Shown: piece by piece, positions 59,601 through 64,000 of the stretch
How positions within the stretch are numbered: the stretch's first letter is position 1
Layout of the letters: each line of letters begins with the position of its first letter
NCBI GenBank assembly: GCA_963682175.1
Contig: OY821770.1
Location: forward strand, 16,398,501-16,462,500
Length of the DNA: 64,000 bases
Direction: 5' to 3'
Source of the DNA: Triglochin maritima
Lineage: Eukaryota > Streptophyta > Magnoliopsida > Alismatales > Juncaginaceae
The notes under the pieces: model-generated
What the model saw: only the letters and a program-made list of their open reading frames with translations
Database searches by the model: none
Told to the model about the DNA's origin: nothing
Made by a program: the position numbers and the translations under genes

Positions 59601-60522
59601 AAAGCACTAGTAAATTTAAATTGCTTTAGAGAAATATACAGAATTGGAATGATTTATTCTCCATTTCTCCTCAGTACAGGTCAACATTCCGAAGTCCATG
59701 TTTCTCAGTAAACTGAATGCTTATCCCTTTCCAAAAAATAATCAAAGAGGCAGGAATAACAGAGGCTAGATAACACATCTCAACACGTTAAGTTGAAGTG
59801 ATTATAAATAACTTCCAGTCTCAAATCAGTAATACTTATATCTCAGCAAACCTTTAAATACCTGCACAAAAATTTCCTATCATATGATGACTAAAATAGC
59901 AAATAGGGAACACAAAAAAAACGCACCAACGGCATGGACAGATGGACTTATTGATCTGAAGCTGCAATCCTTATAGAGAACAATCATTACACATTTACAA
60001 GTACCGAAATCCAGAGTCTATACCAAGTTTCAATCAAGTAAAAGAATAGATATCGATCTCGAGAAGCAACACCAATTAACTGATCTCCACTACAAACAAA
60101 CCCCTCCATACACCAAGCAACTAAGCTCGGATCAGCGGCACCGAACCAAATCGTCCAATTCCCTCCACCTTTGCGAATTCCAACTAACAAAATCATAAAA
60201 AATAAAAATGAAAACCATCCTAATTCCAAACCGAAATCACCGCACAAAATCCAGCCAGCAAAATAACGAATCCGACAAAACAACCGGAACCCCCATCCGC
60301 AGACGCAAATTCGCACAAATCCAACCACCAAGCGGACAATCAACCAATCCACCAGACCACAAAACCAGCACCCAAACCCCAAATCAAAGATCCACTCACC
60401 GCGGGTCCTGTGGGGTTGGGGTCGGGAGGGAAGCGGCGATCGAAAGTGGCGGTGAAGCGAGGAGGGGGGTGGAGGGGAGGGAGGGAGAATTGGAGGGGAC
60501 GGGGGAAGGTGGGTTCGGACAT
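56609..60522 (-). CDS. E2F: E2F transcription factor
   Basis: Thirteen exons (60522-60400, 59249-59063, 58966-58910, 58808-58723, 58612-58524, 58436-58382, 57739-57687, 57605-57555, 57459-57411, 57317-57252, 57162-57086, 56999-56768, 56674-56609) join to 1191 bp, 396 aa. All are GT-AG and in frame. Residues ~1-41 are Pro-rich. A basic linker ([13 protein letters not shown]) precedes the winged-helix DNA-binding domain (117-181; [25 protein letters not shown]). A coiled-coil/marked-box dimerisation region follows (about 182-300). The C-terminal [16 protein letters not shown] is the retinoblastoma-binding activation motif. It is thus a typical E2F that pairs with DP and controls S-phase genes. 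Which of the plant E2F paralogues it is cannot be settled here. Acceptor 57000 could shift by three bases. Confidence 0.95.
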
Positions 60523-60607
60523 GGCCGCCGGAGAGAAGGTAGGGTTTTGAAGGGTGGAGGGAAGAAGGAAGAGAAAAGGGGGAAGAAGAAAGAAAGAAAG
60601 AAAGAAG

Positions 60608-61320
60608 AGAGGGAAAATTGTTTCCGCAATAGAATAGAAACGGCTTTCTTTTTCTCTTTCTACATAATATCTTGCTTAATCAAATGCCAAATCATCATGA
60701 TGGGGGAATTGCAAACTTGGTCCTTTTTATTTGGATTTGATGCACTTTGTGCTATTGTTCGTTCGAGATGGAAAGGGAAAATTGTTTCTTGAAGAGAAAT
60801 GTTGGATAAACGGTTTTCTTTTCTTTTTAATCTTTTATATTTCATACCATTCATCATTTTTGCTTAATGTAATGATGGGTGAATTGCAATTTGGTCATTG
60901 AATTTTTCTCTTTGGATCACTTTATTTTACATTATTGTCTGTTTCATATGGAGAGAGAAAATTGCTTCCAGAAGAGAAATGATGGGTAAACGGTTTTCTT
61001 TTATTTTAACCTTTTATATTTGGTACTAGTCATTCACTTTTGATCAATGAAATGGTGGGTGAATTGCAGTTTAGTCCTTGACATTTGGCTTTGAATCCTT
61101 TATTTTGCACTGTTGTTCAGTTGAAAATTTGAAATGGAGAGGGAAAATTGTTCTTGGACGAAAAATAACTTTAGTTTTCTTTTTCCATTTTCTCTTTTAT
61201 GTTAGACTATACATTTTGGTTAACGAAATGAAACGTAAATTGCAATTTGCCACGTGGTATTGTTTATTTGAAATGGAGAGGGATAATGGTTTTAGAGAGA
61301 AATTGTTTATATTTTTTCTT
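60608..61320. repeat. Degenerate ~140-185-bp tandem repeat upstream of E2F
   Basis: Units carry GAGGGAAAATTGTTTC at about 60608, 60775, 60955, 61140 and 61279, each followed by GAAGAGAAAT, AAACGG(T)TTTCTTTT and TGATGGGTGAATTGCA-like motifs. The first unit overlaps or abuts the E2F leader. Confidence 0.85.
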
Positions 61321-61516
61321 ATTATGCGTGTGTATACATTCTCTATTCTGGTTAATTAAATAAGAAAACTACTATTGGCGTCAGAAAACTAATTAAATCG
61401 TCACAACAATTATCAATTTGTCATTCACAATTCATTTAATACTCATTTCGTCTCGTGCCTTAAAACAAGGTATTTGCCTGATTTTTCCTCACATTCCCAG
61501 TACCAACACCACAAAA

Positions 61517-64000
61517 ATGTCTGACGAAACGGTGGATTTAGTGAGGTAAGTGGGGGGGGGGGAAATTTTATTTCGTCTCGGGCGTCTGACTAAACCGCCT
61601 CCCCCAAGGGGGGGGGGGGCGTCTGTCTGGGATGGGGACAACTTAACCAGATGCTCCATCCTTGGACGATGCGCCTCTATAAGCCGTCGTGCCCAAAGAT
61701 GGGGCGTCCCAGCTAGACGCCCTACACCATGGAAGGGGCGTCCCAGCCAGACGTCTTTTTTATTTTAAATTTATTTATTTTGTGTTATTTTAAATTATTT
61801 CAAGTTCCGTTGCAAGATTTCGGTGGTGATGGAGAAGATTACAGTAAGTTTTTTGATAGTAAACAAGTATTTACAACAATTGAGGAAACGTGTAAATGGG
61901 CGAAACAAGTTGTCATCGGAACCAGATTTTTTTGGTAATATCAGCCTACAAATCAAAAGCATATAATTTGACGGATTGTTATCTGAGATGCAATCACAGA
62001 AATGAAATGAGTTCTCGTGATATGGATATTGCACTACGGAAGAACACGAAAAGAAAAGGTTGTGGTTGTCGTTTTTTGGTAACGGTAGTCGAGCGACGGG
62101 ATCGTGATGGATGTGTCGTTGTTTCTAATAGTACTCATGGGCAGCACAACAACAAACTTGGAGTTTATCCAGAGGGTCACCGATAGATCAATGATCTTAG
62201 TTCTGGGGCCAAGAAAATTGTTCGTGATATGACTGAGGCACAAACAAAATCACGTAATATATTGTTTAAAGTAAAAGAGAAATTCCCGGAGGATAATCCC
62301 AATCAGAGACACATTTATAACTTCATAGAGTACATGAGGAGGACGGAATCTGAAGATAAGAATCCCGCTCAGCAATTTTTGCATCAGGTAGTGCAGTATA
62401 AGCACTTACATTGGATTATGGAGGATGAAGAAACTAATGTCCTCACTCACGCATTTTTGACACATCAGACATCAGTTCAGTTGTTGCGCACATACTCTTT
62501 CGTAATCTGCACGGATTCAACGTACAAGACGAACAAGTACAAGATGCCTTTGTTTGAGATGGTTGGAGTGACTCCAACAAACATGAACTTCGTCATCGGC
62601 TATGCCATTATGAAGGATGAGACTGATTCTAGTTACCGGTGGGTGTTGGAGAAGTTGCGAGATATGTTATTGGATATTGTCAGCCCGACTGCAATAATAA
62701 CGGATCGGGAGTTATGTCTGATGCGACCAGTGACAGAGGTTTTTCCTGAGTCTGCTCATTTACTTTGCACATGGCATATCAACAAAGACGTGTACAACTA
62801 CGCATACCACGTATTCGGCAAGAACAAACAGTTTGCAAAGAATTTGAGGCGTGGAAAGTGGAGGAGAGTGATGTTTTCTGCTTCACAGACCGAGTACGAT
62901 AAAGCAATCCGTAATATGAAAGATGCTTTTCAAGATTAGCTAGTTCTCACGGAGTATCTGGAAGACACGTGGTTAGTGGACAAAGAAAAGTATGTGTTGA
63001 ATTGGACGAACAAAGTCCTTCATTTCGGCAACATTACGAAATGTAGAGTGGAAAGCGCTCATTCGGCTCTGAAAGAGTGGATCACTACATCGACTGCAGC
63101 TCTGGATACTCTTTTCGACGGCGTGAACGCGGCTATTGAAATGCAGCTGACGAATATTTGGAACTTTCTTGAAGAGTCGAGACGTCAAAATTTGAAAAAT
63201 TACATAGGTGCTTTGTATCAGCATATAAATGGCCAAGTTTCACATCATTGCTTGTTATTATTGACTCAGGAGTTGAAGAGAATGCAGGACTTAAGTAATC
63301 AAGTTGAATATCATTGCGGGTGTGCTTTTCTGACATCACATAGGATTTCTTATGCCTGTACCATGCACGATTGTATTGAGTCAGGTGATGAAATTTATTT
63401 AGAGTAGATTCATCCATTCTGGAAAACACTTGTCATTGGAGAAGGAGTTCAGATGTCAGAGTTTGTGGATCAGTCAGCACAAGATGTCGAGAATTTTTGG
63501 AAGCTCGTTGACGAGATTTCAGGGAGCGACCCTGCAGTAATTCGTAGTGCCTCTCGTATGCTATACACACAGTTACACCCGGATCAATCGAACTATCAAG
63601 AACCCGCTGAAAATACTAAGGTACGAGGTCGACCAAGGGGAAAGTCGACACGTCGGGACCCGAGTGCCTTTGAGTATGCTGAGCGAGGTCGTGGTCGGTC
63701 TTCCAATAGTGCGAGCAGGGGTCGTGGTCTTTCTTCTAATTCGTCTCGATTGTCTTTAACCACAGGCGCAGTATCTGGTATGACGATATGTTTGTTGTCA
63801 CTATTATTACTTAGTTGTTTGTTGTTATTAATATATATACTGAATTGCTATTTTTCCATCTTATAGTGTCCGGACGGATTGACGTGAATAACTTCTCATA
63901 TGTTGATAGATTGTCAGGAATCATTTTACCATTTCTAGAGAGGTGGAATGACGTACGTGCTGATGACAACTGTGGATTTCGATGTGTTGCCGATGTCTTT
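61517..64000 (+). pseudogene. MULE transposase-OTU gene, copy 2
   Basis: Exon 1 starts at 61517 (MSDET...) but has a one-base deletion relative to copy 1. The exon 2 acceptor is AAG in place of CAG near 61804. The transposase domain is best seen at 62229-62939 (CTDSTYKTNKYKM, ITDRELCLM, LLCTWHINKD), continuing to 63407 (WTTNK-like NWTNKVLHFG, CGCAFLTSH). A basic GRPRGKSTRRD and Ser/Gly/Arg-rich tail follows (63620-63760). Intron 63778-63866 then joins to an OTU start in which DGNC of copy 1 reads DDNC (about 63961-63972). Stops at 62937-62939 and 63405-63407 disable it. Copy 2 stops differ from those of copy 1. Confidence 0.88.
63778..63866 (+). other. Intron joining transposase to OTU exon
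   Basis: GTATGACG...TCTTATAG, 89 bp. Its removal keeps the frame (VS|VSGRID). The same intron in copy 1 (20736-20824, starting GTTTGACG) confirms the junction, so transposase and OTU domain belong to a single gene. Confidence 0.75.

Larger units (their letters stand above)
61355..64000 (+). mobile_element. MULE copy 2 (right end outside window)
   Basis: Similar to copy 1 from its left terminal region (GGCGTCAGAAAACTAATTAAATCG near 61375) through transposase, intron and the start of the OTU exon. The solo LTR of copy 1 is absent here, so copy 2 shows the pre-insertion sequence. It continues beyond 64000. Confidence 0.88.

Noticed and set aside
60396..60629. Minus-strand upstream extension of E2F with Phe/Ser-rich frame
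   Set aside because: Its frame differs from the E2F frame and reflects the GA-rich leader; ATG 60522 gives a continuous spliced reading.

Overview
This is a plant nuclear window, from an angiosperm and probably a eudicot. Four genes can be rebuilt exon by exon, and a spliceosomal U2 snRNA gene has a plant-type promoter. The genes are chloroplast ATP sulfurylase (APS, minus, 7815-13145, 5 exons), cytosolic ribosomal protein eS28 (RPS28, plus, CDS 43491-43688 behind a leader intron), the thylakoid zinc-finger protein LQY1 (plus, 46638-48119, 5 exons) and an E2F transcription factor (minus, 56609-60522, 13 exons). All introns listed obey GT-AG and keep the frame. Species identity was not determined.

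Most of the rest is transposable elements, many nested. From left to right: a gag-only LTR element of the Athila/Tat type with a tRNA-Asp primer site (1-4779), inserted in a chromovirus-like LTR (to 6413); APS, whose intron 4 holds a ~0.94 kb giant hairpin element; a non-autonomous hAT (13444-14254); a foldback made from opposed 5' ends of a Mutator-like element (14940-15300); a ~9.2 kb Mutator-like element (MULE) with a transposase-OTU protease fusion and minus-strand plant-mobile-domain (PMD) ORFs (about 16199-25385), interrupted by a 2,053-bp solo LTR whose empty site is visible in a second copy at the right edge (61355-64000); copia and chromovirus LTR remnants (23-28.5 kb); and another non-autonomous hAT (28944-29554).

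A second MULE family occupies 30811-38311. It has a 9-bp target duplication, a plus-strand gene ending in a Ulp1-like (C48) protease and a convergent minus-strand FAR1-type transposase. One 22-bp minisatellite family fills an intron of each gene and the space between their 3' ends, each intronic array in the transcribed sense of its host gene. This is the most unusual signal in the window.

Further right are a LINE endonuclease remnant, a copia-like LTR, RPS28, a MITE, LQY1 and U2. Then comes a hAT-type element (49707-54499) carrying a scrambled fragment of plastid rbcL and itself split by a DUF659-type hAT element (50825-54398). E2F follows, with a degenerate ~170-bp tandem repeat upstream. 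All transposase genes seen carry stops or frameshifts, so the mobile elements look like decaying copies; the four host protein genes look intact.
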